Origin: an uncultured Devosia sp.
Lineage (GTDB): Bacteria > Pseudomonadota > Alphaproteobacteria > Rhizobiales > Devosiaceae
NCBI GenBank assembly: GCA_934553185.1
Contig: CAKTFF010000120.1
Coordinates: forward strand, 1 to 6,618
DNA length: 6,618 bases
Direction: 5' to 3'
Numbering within the stretch: the first letter of the stretch is position 1; each line of letters begins with the position of its first letter. The position numbers and the translations under genes were made by a program. Positions 1-6,612 of this stretch are shown here, piece by piece. The notes beneath the pieces were generated by a model. It was not told where the DNA came from, made no database searches, and was given only the letters and a program-made list of their open reading frames with translations.

Positions 1-355
1 CCACCGCGTTGATCGGCACATGCTTATGCCCCAACGTCACGCCCGGCAGGGTCTCGACCTCAAGGTCCTGCATCGTCGCCCGCTGCGCCTGCGCGAAGTT
101 GCGCACCTGCGTCTGGGCAAATTTGATGTCGTGGAGATCCTGCTCGGTCAGCTGGCTCATGCAGGCATCGATCTCGCTTTGCGTGAGGCGAAAGTCATCG
201 CGCTCCCACTTATCGAATTTCTGCGAAAGCTCCCGAACAGCGATATCCCCGCGCGTCTCGATATCGCCTAGGATACTCTCCACGGTCGCGCGAACCTGAC
301 GGTCTGCCTCGGCCCGCTCCTCGACATCTTTACCGCGCTTGAGCCAGACTGGCAT
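1..355 (-). CDS. Histidinol dehydrogenase-family protein, N-terminal part (runs off the window)
   Basis: This frame opens with ATG at 355-353 and stays open to the left edge, giving 118 codons of an unfinished protein that begins [20 protein letters not shown]. The N-terminal pattern fits the HisD family: a helical start, then '[21 protein letters not shown]' split over residues of about 29-49, then '[11 protein letters not shown]' and '[16 protein letters not shown]' just before the edge. HisD enzymes are NAD- and zinc-dependent and oxidise an alcohol in two steps to a carboxylate. The catalytic and zinc-binding residues lie outside the window, so activity cannot be judged. The N-terminus differs from the biosynthetic HisD of alphaproteobacteria as I know it and resembles catabolic paralogues such as the HpsN (sulfopropanediol dehydrogenase) type. 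That subfamily call is inference. The start is fixed by AGGAGG six bases upstream. The gene has its own promoter and operator, 81 bases after the amidase stop. Confidence 0.85.
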   Translation of the reverse strand, partial: MPVWLKRGKDVEERAEADRQVRATVESILGDIETRGDIAVRELSQKFDKWERDDFRLTQSEIDACMSQLTEQDLHDIKFAQTQVRNFAQAQRATMQDLEVETLPGVTLGHKHVPINAV

Positions 356-361
356 TTGCCG

Positions 362-367
362 CCTCCT
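362..367 (-). promoter_or_regulatory. Ribosome binding site of the HisD-family gene
   Basis: The minus strand reads AGGAGG here, a consensus Shine-Dalgarno, with a six-base spacer (356-361) before ATG at 355. It fixes the start of the partial gene, which cannot be supported by full-length alignment. Confidence 0.85.
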
Positions 368-383
368 GAGTTTCGTGGAACCT

Positions 384-411
384 ATTTTGCATACGTATGC
401 AAGATTGTAAA
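384..411 (-). promoter_or_regulatory. Putative sigma-70-type promoter of the HisD-family gene
   Basis: On the minus strand TTTACA (411-406) matches five of six bases of the -35 consensus TTGACA. After a 16-base spacer, CAAAAT (389-384) matches four of six of the -10 consensus TATAAT. Transcription would start near 377-378, giving a leader of about 20-25 bases that just holds the Shine-Dalgarno. The 16-bp palindrome at 387-402 fills the spacer and overlaps the -10, the classical place for a repressor. The boxes are a by-eye match; no start site is known. Confidence 0.5.
387..402. promoter_or_regulatory. Perfect 16-bp palindromic operator in front of the HisD-family gene
   Basis: The sequence TTGCATACGTATGCAA is a perfect inverted repeat of two 8-base arms with no spacer and a central CG. 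It sits in the only 81-base gap between the amidase and the HisD-family gene, between the likely -35 and -10. A copy with one substitution lies at 6603-6618 in front of the solute-binding protein gene. Size and symmetry fit a dimeric regulator of the GntR or LacI type, but the family cannot be decided from the site and no regulator gene is in the window. Confidence 0.75.
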
Positions 412-436
412 TGTCGGCTTGTTGGCCATCTCAGTT

Positions 437-1993
437 TCAGTAGCTGAGCGCCGGCGGCCTCTGCAGGGCGTAATCGGTGGCGCGCTCGAACGCGTCGCCG
501 ATTTGGACGATCGTCGCTTCACCATAGTGCTTGCCGATGATCTGCATGCCGATCGGCAAACCCGCATCGAAGCCAATGGGCATGGCGAGAACCGGATGCC
601 CGCTGACATTGAAGCCGATGGTGCGCATCGGCGTCCAAACGGCTTCTTTCTCAAACGGCGCAGCCAGCAAGGCAGGGGTGAGCGCACCAACGGTGATCAG
701 CGCATCGCAACCAAGCAGCAGCCTGTTCACCTCTGCTCGAAACAGGTCCCCTGCCCCATGCGCTTTGGCCAGTTCTTCTTCGGTCACAGCAACGCCGGCA
801 GCCAGGCTCAGGAAGGCGCGACGGCCGAAATCCTCGGGATGGTCACGCAGGTTTTCCGCGTGAAAGTCAAAGCTCTCCTTGTGCAGGATCGCGGCGGCGG
901 CCACTTCGATGGCGTAATAGTCGGGCAGTTCGACTTCTTGGACGACGGCACCAAGCTGCGACAGCGTCGACAACGCCCTATCCATAGCTGCAAGAACCGC
1001 CGGCGCTGTTTGGCTGTCTTGCGCGAACCAGCTTCGGGCATAGCCTATGCGGAGCCCCGAAAGTGACCTCCCCAGCTTGTTAGACGCCGACACGCCCGGC
1101 GGGAAATCTGCGATAACATCGAGGGTAGCGGCCGCCTCGGCGACCGTTGCACTTATCGGACCGATATGGTCCATGCTGTCCGACAGCGGCAGCACACCGC
1201 CATTCGGCACCAGCCCGAAGGTTGGCTTCAGCCCCACCACGCCGCAATAAAAGGCCGGTCCGCGCAGCGAGCCGCCGGTATCGGTGCCGATGGTGGTGCG
1301 CAGCAGCCCACCGGCCACAGCCACCGCGCTGCCCGAGGACGATCCCCCAGTGATATGGTCAAGGCTCCAGGGATTACGCGCCGGCGGAAAGGCGCCGCGA
1401 TTGTCTGGCCCCACCGTGCCCCATTCATAGGTCGCGAGCTTCCCAAGGATAATTGCGCCCGCTTCACGCAAACGCTTCACCACCGTAGCATCCGCCTGCG
1501 CCACCGCCTGCTTGCGTCCGGGCGCATTGGCCGTGGTCGACAGGCCCGCCACATCGATCAGGTCCTTGATGCCGACCGGAATGCCATGGAAATGCCCATG
1601 GTCGCCACCTGAGGCGAAATCAGCGTCAGCCTGCCGTGCCGCAGCGCGGGCCCCTTCTCGATCAACGGCATAAAAGGCGCGATAGGCTGGATCCCGCCTC
1701 TCGATGCGCCGCAACGATGCCTCGACCAGCCCGAGAGACGTCACACGCCCGTCGCGCAGCATGCCCCCCTGCTCGAACAGCGGCAGATCAAGCGCCGCAT
1801 CGGCAAGGGCGTCGGTGGCTGCTCCCCCATGCCCCACGATGTCCGCCAAGCCTTCGCTCATCCAGTCAGCCAGTTTGCGAACACTCTCGGCCTCGTCCGG
1901 CGAAAGTTTCAGACCATGCCGGGCCACGGCCTCATCAAAAGCCGCGCGCTTGAGATCGGGCTCTCGCGCCAATCGGGTGTCTTCGGCAGCCAT
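437..1993 (-). CDS. Amidase-signature family amidohydrolase (518 aa)
   Basis: This is a serine hydrolase of the amidase-signature family, which cleaves carboxamide bonds through a Ser-cisSer-Lys triad and is usually cytoplasmic. All three residues are visible: Lys143 in GIPVGIKDLIDVAG, Ser218 in GGSSSGS and Ser242 in GTDTGGSLRGP. The Ser218-Ser242 spacing is 24, as for Ser217/Ser241 of fatty acid amide hydrolase. The GVVGLKPTFG block follows at 251-260. A helical extension of about 75 residues precedes the core, and the C-terminus (MQIIGKHYGEATI..., ending ALSY) is complete. No signal peptide is seen. The frame stays open upstream to 2146, but ATG at 1993 is preferred: it begins one base after the ATPase stop with AGGG four bases upstream. 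It is not likely GatA (no gatB or gatC beside it) or allophanate hydrolase (no C-terminal domain). Co-transcription with the importer suggests it acts on the imported solute; the substrate is unknown. Confidence 0.93.
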   Translation of the reverse strand: MAAEDTRLAREPDLKRAAFDEAVARHGLKLSPDEAESVRKLADWMSEGLADIVGHGGAATDALADAALDLPLFEQGGMLRDGRVTSLGLVEASLRRIERRDPAYRAFYAVDREGARAAARQADADFASGGDHGHFHGIPVGIKDLIDVAGLSTTANAPGRKQAVAQADATVVKRLREAGAIILGKLATYEWGTVGPDNRGAFPPARNPWSLDHITGGSSSGSAVAVAGGLLRTTIGTDTGGSLRGPAFYCGVVGLKPTFGLVPNGGVLPLSDSMDHIGPISATVAEAAATLDVIADFPPGVSASNKLGRSLSGLRIGYARSWFAQDSQTAPAVLAAMDRALSTLSQLGAVVQEVELPDYYAIEVAAAAILHKESFDFHAENLRDHPEDFGRRAFLSLAAGVAVTEEELAKAHGAGDLFRAEVNRLLLGCDALITVGALTPALLAAPFEKEAVWTPMRTIGFNVSGHPVLAMPIGFDAGLPIGMQIIGKHYGEATIVQIGDAFERATDYALQRPPALSY

Positions 1994-1994
1994 A

Positions 1995-3053
1995 TTACCC
2001 TGCCGTGGCGATACGCTGGCCGGTCGAGCGGTCAAACAGGTGACAGGCCGATGGTGCAATCTGCACCCGCACCACGTCGCCGATTTCAGCGCGATAATCC
2101 TTGCCGACCTTGATCGACACCAACTCGCCCGCCACACGCAGCGCAATCATGGTCGCCTCGCCCAGCAGCTCGACGGTATAAATCGGCGCTTCGATATGCC
2201 CGCCTTCGTTCACCACCACGGCATCTTCGGCGCGGAAGCCAAGTGTTACCGGCCCATTGACCTGCGACGCCAAGCCATCGACACGGATATGGTCGCCCGT
2301 AAACACGCCATTTTGAATGTTGCCGGGCACCAGGTTCATCGCCGGCGAGCCGATAAAGCTCGCCACAAATGTATTGGCCGGTCGGTCATAGATCTCCATC
2401 GGCGTGCCGACCTGCTGGATCAGCCCCTTGCTCATCACCACCACCCGGTCCGCCAGCGTCATGGCCTCGATCTGGTCATGCGTCACATAGATGGTGGTGC
2501 GCTTGAGCGTGTGATGAAGGTTCTTGATCTGCGCGCGGGTGGAGACGCGCAGCTTGGCATCAAGGTTGGAGAGCGGCTCGTCCATCAGGAAGGCGTTGGG
2601 TTCGCGCACGATGGCGCGCGCCAGGGCCACGCGCTGCCGCTGCCCTCCTGAAAGGGCGGCCGGGCGGCGCTGGAGAAAGTCGTCCAGTTCCACCATCTTG
2701 GACGCCGCCATCACCCGCTCATGGTGCTGGTCCTGAGGCACCTTGCGCACCTTGAGCGGAAACCGGATGTTCTCATACACCGTCATGTTGGGGTAGAGCC
2801 CATAGCTCTGGAACACCATGGAAATGTCCCGGTCCTTGGGTTCAAGCTTGTTGACCAAGCGATCCCCGATCCAGATTTCGCCCTCGGAAATGTCCTCGAG
2901 CCCGGCAATCATGCGCATGGTCGTGGTCTTGCCGCAGCCCGAAGGCCCCAGCAAGACCAGGAACTCCTGGTCGGCAATATCGAGGTTGAAATTGTCGACG
3001 CCGATGAAGTTGTTCCAGCGCTTGGAAACGTTCTTGAGGCGGATCTGAGCCAT
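1995..3053 (-). CDS. ABC transporter ATP-binding protein, MalK/UgpC type (352 aa)
   Basis: This is the nucleotide-binding subunit of a carbohydrate-type (CUT1) importer, acting as a dimer on the cytoplasmic face of the two permeases. All motifs are intact: Walker A GPSGCGKT (36-43), Q-loop Gln82 in MVFQSYGLYP, signature LSGGQRQR (134-141), Walker B FLMDEP (155-160) with Glu159, D-loop SNLDAKLR (about 162-169) and H-loop His192. After about residue 235 comes the MalK-type regulatory region with TOBE segments ('VTLGFRAEDAVV', 'VELLGEATMIALRV', 'DVVRVQIAPSACHLFD'). The length is normal for the family. The start is four bases after the second permease's stop, with an AAGGGG-like ribosome site inside the end of that gene. 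The amidase begins one base after its stop. MalK-like ATPases are often shared between importers, so this one does not define the substrate. Confidence 0.96.
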   Translation of the reverse strand: MAQIRLKNVSKRWNNFIGVDNFNLDIADQEFLVLLGPSGCGKTTTMRMIAGLEDISEGEIWIGDRLVNKLEPKDRDISMVFQSYGLYPNMTVYENIRFPLKVRKVPQDQHHERVMAASKMVELDDFLQRRPAALSGGQRQRVALARAIVREPNAFLMDEPLSNLDAKLRVSTRAQIKNLHHTLKRTTIYVTHDQIEAMTLADRVVVMSKGLIQQVGTPMEIYDRPANTFVASFIGSPAMNLVPGNIQNGVFTGDHIRVDGLASQVNGPVTLGFRAEDAVVVNEGGHIEAPIYTVELLGEATMIALRVAGELVSIKVGKDYRAEIGDVVRVQIAPSACHLFDRSTGQRIATAG

Positions 3054-3057
3054 TGGT

Positions 3058-3948
3058 TTACCCCTTTACCGCGCCGGCCGTGAGGCCCGAAACGATCTGG
3101 CGTTGGAAGAACAGAACGAGGATGAACAGCGGCACAGTGGCAGAAACCACAGCTGCCACGGCGAACATGACATTGCCCTGTTCCTGCACCGAGCCGAGAA
3201 AGCTCGAGATCTTGGGCACCATTGTCTGGTTGTCCGAGCTAAGGAGCATCGAGGTCACGGCAAAGTCGTTGTACGCCAGAAGAAAGCTGAACAGGCCCGT
3301 CGTCACCACGCCCGGCCACATGACCGGGATGATCACCCGTCGAAAGGCCTCAAAGCGCGAGCAGCCATCCACCATCGCCGATTCATCGAGATCCTTGGGG
3401 ATCGAAAGAAAGAACGAGTGCAGCATCCACAGGGTGAAAGGTTGGTTGATTGCCACCAGAACAATGATCGAGGTCGGCAGCACGCCCCAGATATTGAGCT
3501 GGAAGAACGGCAGCAGATAGCCTGACACCAGCGTAATATGCGGCATGGCCCGGAACACCAGCGCCGCGATCAGGATCCAGAACGCATAGCGCTGGCCAGA
3601 GCGGGCAAGCGCATAGCCGCCCAGCGTGCCAAGCGTCAGCGAGATCACCGTGACCGAGACGGTGACGATGGCGGTATTGCCCACGGCCCGCCAGAACTCG
3701 CGCGTCACCCAGGCGCCGTAATAGCCGTCGCCGGTGAAAGCAGCGCCTTCATTCTGCCGCTGCGTATAGGTGCCGAAAATGGCGTTCCACCAGGACTCGC
3801 GGGAGAAAAAGTCTGGCTCGACCTTGAACGACCCCCACACGGTCCAGAAGAAGGGAAAGGCGGCCAGAACAACCCAGACAGCGATAAACAGGTAGATCAG
3901 AAGGTTCAGCGGCAGCGGACGGGTCTGCGAGACGCTTGCTTGTGACAT
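3058..3948 (-). CDS. ABC transporter permease, MalG-like (296 aa)
   Basis: This inner-membrane subunit would form the translocation pathway with the preceding permease. A short cytoplasmic N-terminus leads to a first hydrophobic segment at about 14-38, followed by a periplasmic stretch and further segments at about 92-115, 121-145, 155-180, 213-235 and 260-282. The cytoplasmic EAA loop that docks on the ATPase is clear at about 189-208: ESAMVDGCSRFEAFRRVIIP, with the conserved Gly196 (G of DGCS near 195) and Ile-Pro end. The C-terminus FFQRQIVSGLTAGAVKG is the typical MalG-type ending. The gene starts one base after the stop of the MalF-like gene and ends four bases before the ATPase, so translation is probably coupled. 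Segment borders are estimated by eye. Confidence 0.95.
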   Translation of the reverse strand: MSQASVSQTRPLPLNLLIYLFIAVWVVLAAFPFFWTVWGSFKVEPDFFSRESWWNAIFGTYTQRQNEGAAFTGDGYYGAWVTREFWRAVGNTAIVTVSVTVISLTLGTLGGYALARSGQRYAFWILIAALVFRAMPHITLVSGYLLPFFQLNIWGVLPTSIIVLVAINQPFTLWMLHSFFLSIPKDLDESAMVDGCSRFEAFRRVIIPVMWPGVVTTGLFSFLLAYNDFAVTSMLLSSDNQTMVPKISSFLGSVQEQGNVMFAVAAVVSATVPLFILVLFFQRQIVSGLTAGAVKG

Positions 3949-3949
3949 G

Positions 3950-4981
3950 CTAAACCACCTTGTGGTTGAATTCGCGCCAGGTGCGCACCAACACCGGCAT
4001 CAGGAGGATCACCACGCCGACAATGGTGAGGACCGAAGTCGCGCCGGCAGAGCCGAACAGCTGTGCATCACCGCTGAGGTCGTTGAAGATCATCCAGCTC
4101 AGCGACGTTGCGTTCGCCTCGGCGGAGAAGCCGACGATGGGCTCGAAGACGCGGAAATTGTCCATCAGCTGCACCAGCGCCACAAAGGTGGCGAGCGGAG
4201 CAAGATGAGGGATGATCACGTAGCGGATACGCTCCCAGCGCGTCGCCCCATCAATCATCGCCGATTCAAGCGTATCACCCGGAACCGTCTGCAGCCCCGC
4301 ATAGAACACGACGAAGCTGAAGGGCGCATTAGTCCAGACGCCGTAAAATAGCAGCGACAGCCAGGTCAGCAGCGGCGACTGGCGCAGCGACAAGGTCGGA
4401 TCGTCGAATATGTTCTGCAGCGTCGCGCCGATAATGCCGTTGGGTTGCACCATCCAGTAAAGGATCAGCGAGCCGATCAGCGGCGTGATGATCATGGGCA
4501 GCAGCGAGAAAAAGATCACCGGACCCTTGGTCACCTTGGGCAAGGCATTGACCGCAAGCGCAATGGCAAAGCCCAGCGCCATGGCCAGGGGGGTCACCAC
4601 AAAGCAAAAGACCAGGGTAAAGCTCAGGGCCTTGTAGAAGGGCAGATTGTAGATGCGCGAAACAATGTCGCCTAGGCCGTTGTTGTTTTGGAGGATGGCG
4701 CCGATTTCCGCCACGGCCAGATGACCGCGGTTGAGATAGGTGCCAAGCCCGTTGAACTGGCCCATCGGCTGCTCGGCCCGCATCTGGTCCATGGCCGCAG
4801 TATCGACGCGGGTTTCGGTGGTGCAGCCGCCAAAAGGCTGACAGCTCTCCACCTCGACCAGCACGCGCGCATGCTCGACATGAAAGCTCTGCACCACGAC
4901 GGACACGATGGGCAGCGCGATAAACAACACCATCGCGATCAGCGAGGGCAGGATGAAGGCAAAGAATGTCTTGTGTGGCAC
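3950..4981 (-). CDS. ABC transporter permease, MalF-like, GTG start (343 aa)
   Basis: This is the first membrane subunit of the importer. It has hydrophobic segments at about 7-31, 118-145, 154-178, 204-230, 262-275 and 315-335. The EAA loop at about 239-260 reads ESAMIDGATRWERIRYVIIP, the standard contact to the ATPase. A loop of about 85 residues between the first two segments should face the periplasm; it carries Cys47 and Cys53, which could form a disulfide. The start codon is GTG (4981-4979). An in-frame TAG lies immediately before it and AGGAGG six bases before it, so no longer or alternative start is credible. It is separated from the solute-binding protein gene by 211 bases of GC-rich palindromic DNA, while all genes after it follow within a few bases. 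Confidence 0.95.
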   Translation of the reverse strand: MPHKTFFAFILPSLIAMVLFIALPIVSVVVQSFHVEHARVLVEVESCQPFGGCTTETRVDTAAMDQMRAEQPMGQFNGLGTYLNRGHLAVAEIGAILQNNNGLGDIVSRIYNLPFYKALSFTLVFCFVVTPLAMALGFAIALAVNALPKVTKGPVIFFSLLPMIITPLIGSLILYWMVQPNGIIGATLQNIFDDPTLSLRQSPLLTWLSLLFYGVWTNAPFSFVVFYAGLQTVPGDTLESAMIDGATRWERIRYVIIPHLAPLATFVALVQLMDNFRVFEPIVGFSAEANATSLSWMIFNDLSGDAQLFGSAGATSVLTIVGVVILLMPVLVRTWREFNHKVV

Positions 4982-4987
4982 CTAATG

Positions 4988-4993
4988 CCTCCT
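4988..4993 (-). promoter_or_regulatory. Ribosome binding site deciding the GTG start of the MalF-like permease
   Basis: The minus strand reads AGGAGG, then CATTAG, then GTG at 4981. The TAG just before the GTG is in frame, so the gene cannot begin upstream, and this strong site makes the GTG the initiator. Confidence 0.85.
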
Positions 4994-5053
4994 CGGGAGC
5001 TAAGCTGGCGAGTATAGGCAGGCCGACGGGCTCCATGTTGCCAGAGCCGCCGG

Positions 5054-5157
5054 CCAGCACCTCCCCCTTCACGGGAGAGGCTGGGAGGGGGTGCTGGGAG
5101 CCCCAATATCTGGGCTAACCTCCCCCACCCTTGGTCCCTCCCCGCAAGGGGGAGGGT
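5054..5157. repeat. GC-rich palindromic intergenic element between binding-protein and permease genes
   Basis: Three hairpin-forming units lie side by side. CCAGCACC (5054-5061) pairs with GGTGCTGG (5090-5097), and the stem extends imperfectly inward. AGCCC (5099-5103) pairs with GGGCT (5112-5116). CCCTCCCC (5136-5143) pairs with GGGGAGGG (5149-5156) around a five-base loop. The tract CCTCCCCC occurs twice (5060-5067 and 5119-5126). No T-run follows any stem on the minus strand, so these are not standard intrinsic terminators. The look is that of a dispersed REP-like intergenic element. A role in protecting the 3' end of the binding-protein mRNA, or in lowering read-through to the permeases, is inference from its position. 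Confidence 0.6.
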
Positions 5158-5192
5158 GTCGACTTCAACAGTCAAGCCCGCCTAAGGCAGCC

Positions 5193-6431
5193 TTACAGAT
5201 ACCCGCCTTCGGCAGCGGCGGTGTCGTAAGCCGCCTTGACGTCGGCAAGAGCCTGCTCGGCATCTTCCGAGCCAGCCATGAACTCGGCCAGTTCGGTGGA
5301 GAGCGCAGTATGCAGCAGGCCCATATAGGGCTGCATCGGGTAAGCGCGAGCGCCGGCATTGGCCGTGGCGATCACGCCCACGGCATTCGGACCGGGCTCA
5401 TAGCCGGCAACCAGCCAGGTTGCGACGGTTGGGTTGGCAGCGACCATTTCGGGGCTGATACCATGCACCATCGCCTGGAAGGAGGCGGCAGCGTCTTCAT
5501 CGGAGATGTTCTTGGCAATGGTGAAACCGTCCCACCACAGGGCAACAGCCGGTGTCTCACCGCCATCGATCACCGGTGCTGCGGCCAGCACGGTGTTCTC
5601 GATCACGCCCTCGGCAGCGCCTTCACCGTCCAGCATGTCGCCGGCCAACGAGCCCCACTGCACCATCATGGCCACATTGCCGGCCTTGTATTCGGCCTGG
5701 ATGCCATTGGCGTCAAAGGTCAGGTAATCGGGATCCATGTACTGGGTCAGAGCGCGCATGGTCTCGAGCGTCTTCATGCCATCTTCATTGTCGATGGCCA
5801 GCTCAGCCGAGCCGGGCGCGAAGAACTCGCCACCGGTGCCCAGATAGGTGTTGACGAACTCGGCAGCCAGGTCCCAGCCGGGCTTGTCCGAAGCGGCCAG
5901 TGGATAGTCCATCAGACCATCGGCCTTGATCTTTTCGGCGGCGGCAAGAATGTCCTCATAGGACTTGGGCTCGGCAATGCCGGCCTGGTCCAGGATATCC
6001 TTGCGATAGAACAGGTGCTGGGCATTGCCCATGAAGGCGACGGCCATGGTCTTGCCGTCGATCTTGATCAGCTGGTTTGGCTGCAGGTCCTGGCCATACT
6101 GGGCAACCAGATCGTCAAGCGGACGGATCAGGTCATCGTTCATCAGCGGAACAATGGAATTGTTGGCCACCACGGCCACCGAATATTCGGCCGGGTTGAT
6201 CGAGAGCGCCGGAACCTGGATGTTCTTGTGCTCGGCCGTTGCGTTGGCGGTGACCGTCAGTCCATCCGTGGCGCATTCTTCAGCGGTGGTGTTGATCAGG
6301 CGCAGCGCTTCAAAGTCATTGCTCAGGATGCGCACCGAACCGGTGCCCTCGATCCCGCAATCGGCAAAGGCAGCACCGGCAGTCAGGCACAGCACGCCCA
6401 GCGATACAGTGGTCTTCAACATAAGCTTCAT
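5193..6431 (-). CDS. Periplasmic solute-binding protein of an ABC importer (family 1, 412 aa)
   Basis: This protein would capture the solute in the periplasm and deliver it to the two permeases. Residues 1-23 form a Sec signal peptide with a positively charged start, a hydrophobic core (VSLGVLCLTAGA) and a signal peptidase I site after AFA. Cys25 is not preceded by a lipobox (Asp24 at -1), so it is not a lipoprotein. Cys25 and Cys53 could form a disulfide in the mature protein. Family-1 features include the 'AVAFMGNAQHLFYRKDILDQAGI' region, 'AEYKAGNVAMMVQWGS' and 'VALWWDGFTIAKN' before the C-terminal helices, and the length is usual for the family. The frame stays open to 6608, but ATG at 6431 is chosen because it gives the signal peptide and has AGGAGA at the right distance. 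The ligand is unknown. The neighbouring permeases are of the carbohydrate (CUT1) class, but such systems also take polyols, glycerophosphodiesters and other solutes. Confidence 0.95.
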   Translation of the reverse strand: MKLMLKTTVSLGVLCLTAGAAFADCGIEGTGSVRILSNDFEALRLINTTAEECATDGLTVTANATAEHKNIQVPALSINPAEYSVAVVANNSIVPLMNDDLIRPLDDLVAQYGQDLQPNQLIKIDGKTMAVAFMGNAQHLFYRKDILDQAGIAEPKSYEDILAAAEKIKADGLMDYPLAASDKPGWDLAAEFVNTYLGTGGEFFAPGSAELAIDNEDGMKTLETMRALTQYMDPDYLTFDANGIQAEYKAGNVAMMVQWGSLAGDMLDGEGAAEGVIENTVLAAAPVIDGGETPAVALWWDGFTIAKNISDEDAAASFQAMVHGISPEMVAANPTVATWLVAGYEPGPNAVGVIATANAGARAYPMQPYMGLLHTALSTELAEFMAGSEDAEQALADVKAAYDTAAAEGGYL

Positions 6432-6586
6432 TTTGTTCTCCTGACGGCCGGCAGCGCCCCCACGGCAACTGCCCACCCATCCCCTGTTTGCGTTACACTC
6501 CCGCAGCCGGCTCCATTCCTGCTCAACCGAGGAACCATGACCGGCCATTGTCTTCCGCACGACACAATTGGTAGGGCGCTCTCCAC
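6432..6586 (-). promoter_or_regulatory. Long 5' leader of the solute-binding protein transcript
   Basis: About 155 bases lie between the operator cluster and the start codon. If transcription starts close to the operator, as it appears to do in front of the HisD-family gene, this would be an untranslated leader. Apart from the ribosome site I see no riboswitch-like fold or strong terminator in it. No convincing -35/-10 pair is visible inside it; TTGCAT (minus strand, 6604-6599 area) followed 17 bases later by TACCAA is a weak alternative. Confidence 0.3.
6437..6442 (-). promoter_or_regulatory. Ribosome binding site of the solute-binding protein gene
   Basis: The minus strand reads AGGAGA followed by ACAAA and ATG at 6431. 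This, with the signal peptide that follows directly, fixes the start against the longer open frame that reaches 6608. Confidence 0.8.
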
Positions 6587-6612
6587 ACGAATGCAATAGC
6601 TTTTGCATTCGT
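6587..6612. promoter_or_regulatory. Extra inverted operator half-site next to the right-hand operator
   Basis: ACGAATGCAA (6587-6596) and TTGCATTCGT (6603-6612) are perfect 10-base inverted repeats around the six-base spacer TAGCTT, whose centre AGCT is itself symmetric. The right arm is the left part of the 16-bp operator at 6603-6618. So there are three copies of the TTGCAT-CG half-site within 32 bases, which would allow two overlapping dimer placements or cooperative binding. Confidence 0.55.

Noticed and set aside
356..1066. Plus-strand open frames across 356-1066 and 1704-2651
   Set aside because: They lie opposite the conserved amidase and ATPase genes and contain no recognisable domain; they are open because of high GC content.
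1994..2146. Upstream extension of the amidase frame by 51 codons
   Set aside because: It would overlap the end of the ATPase gene. The added residues are Arg/Cys/Trp-rich shadow sequence, while ATG 1993 has a ribosome site and sits one base after the ATPase stop.
4329..5072. A 247-codon minus-strand frame overlapping the MalF-like permease
   Set aside because: It is a frame-shifted shadow of the permease with no hydrophobic pattern or motif. The real permease frame has membrane segments and the EAA loop.
5136..5157. Rho-independent terminator after the binding-protein gene
   Set aside because: The stem is strong (8 perfect pairs) but no T-rich tract follows on the minus strand, and the permease genes downstream have no visible promoter of their own.
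5091..6599. A 502-codon open frame on the plus strand, opposite the solute-binding protein
   Set aside because: It is the antisense of a clear binding-protein gene with signal peptide and ribosome site. Its translation is rich in Gly, His and Gln without any recognisable domain, as expected for a GC-rich antisense frame.
6537..6599. Small plus-strand open frame of 20 codons (MTGHCLPHDTIGRALSTRMQ) ending inside the operator cluster, with GAGGA upstream
   Set aside because: The GAGGA is only three bases from the ATG, there is no visible promoter, and the product resembles nothing I know. A leader peptide cannot be excluded but is not supported.
6432..6608. Upstream extension of the binding-protein frame by 59 codons
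   Set aside because: It would place a hydrophilic stretch before a well-formed signal peptide and start inside the operator. ATG 6431 has a good Shine-Dalgarno.
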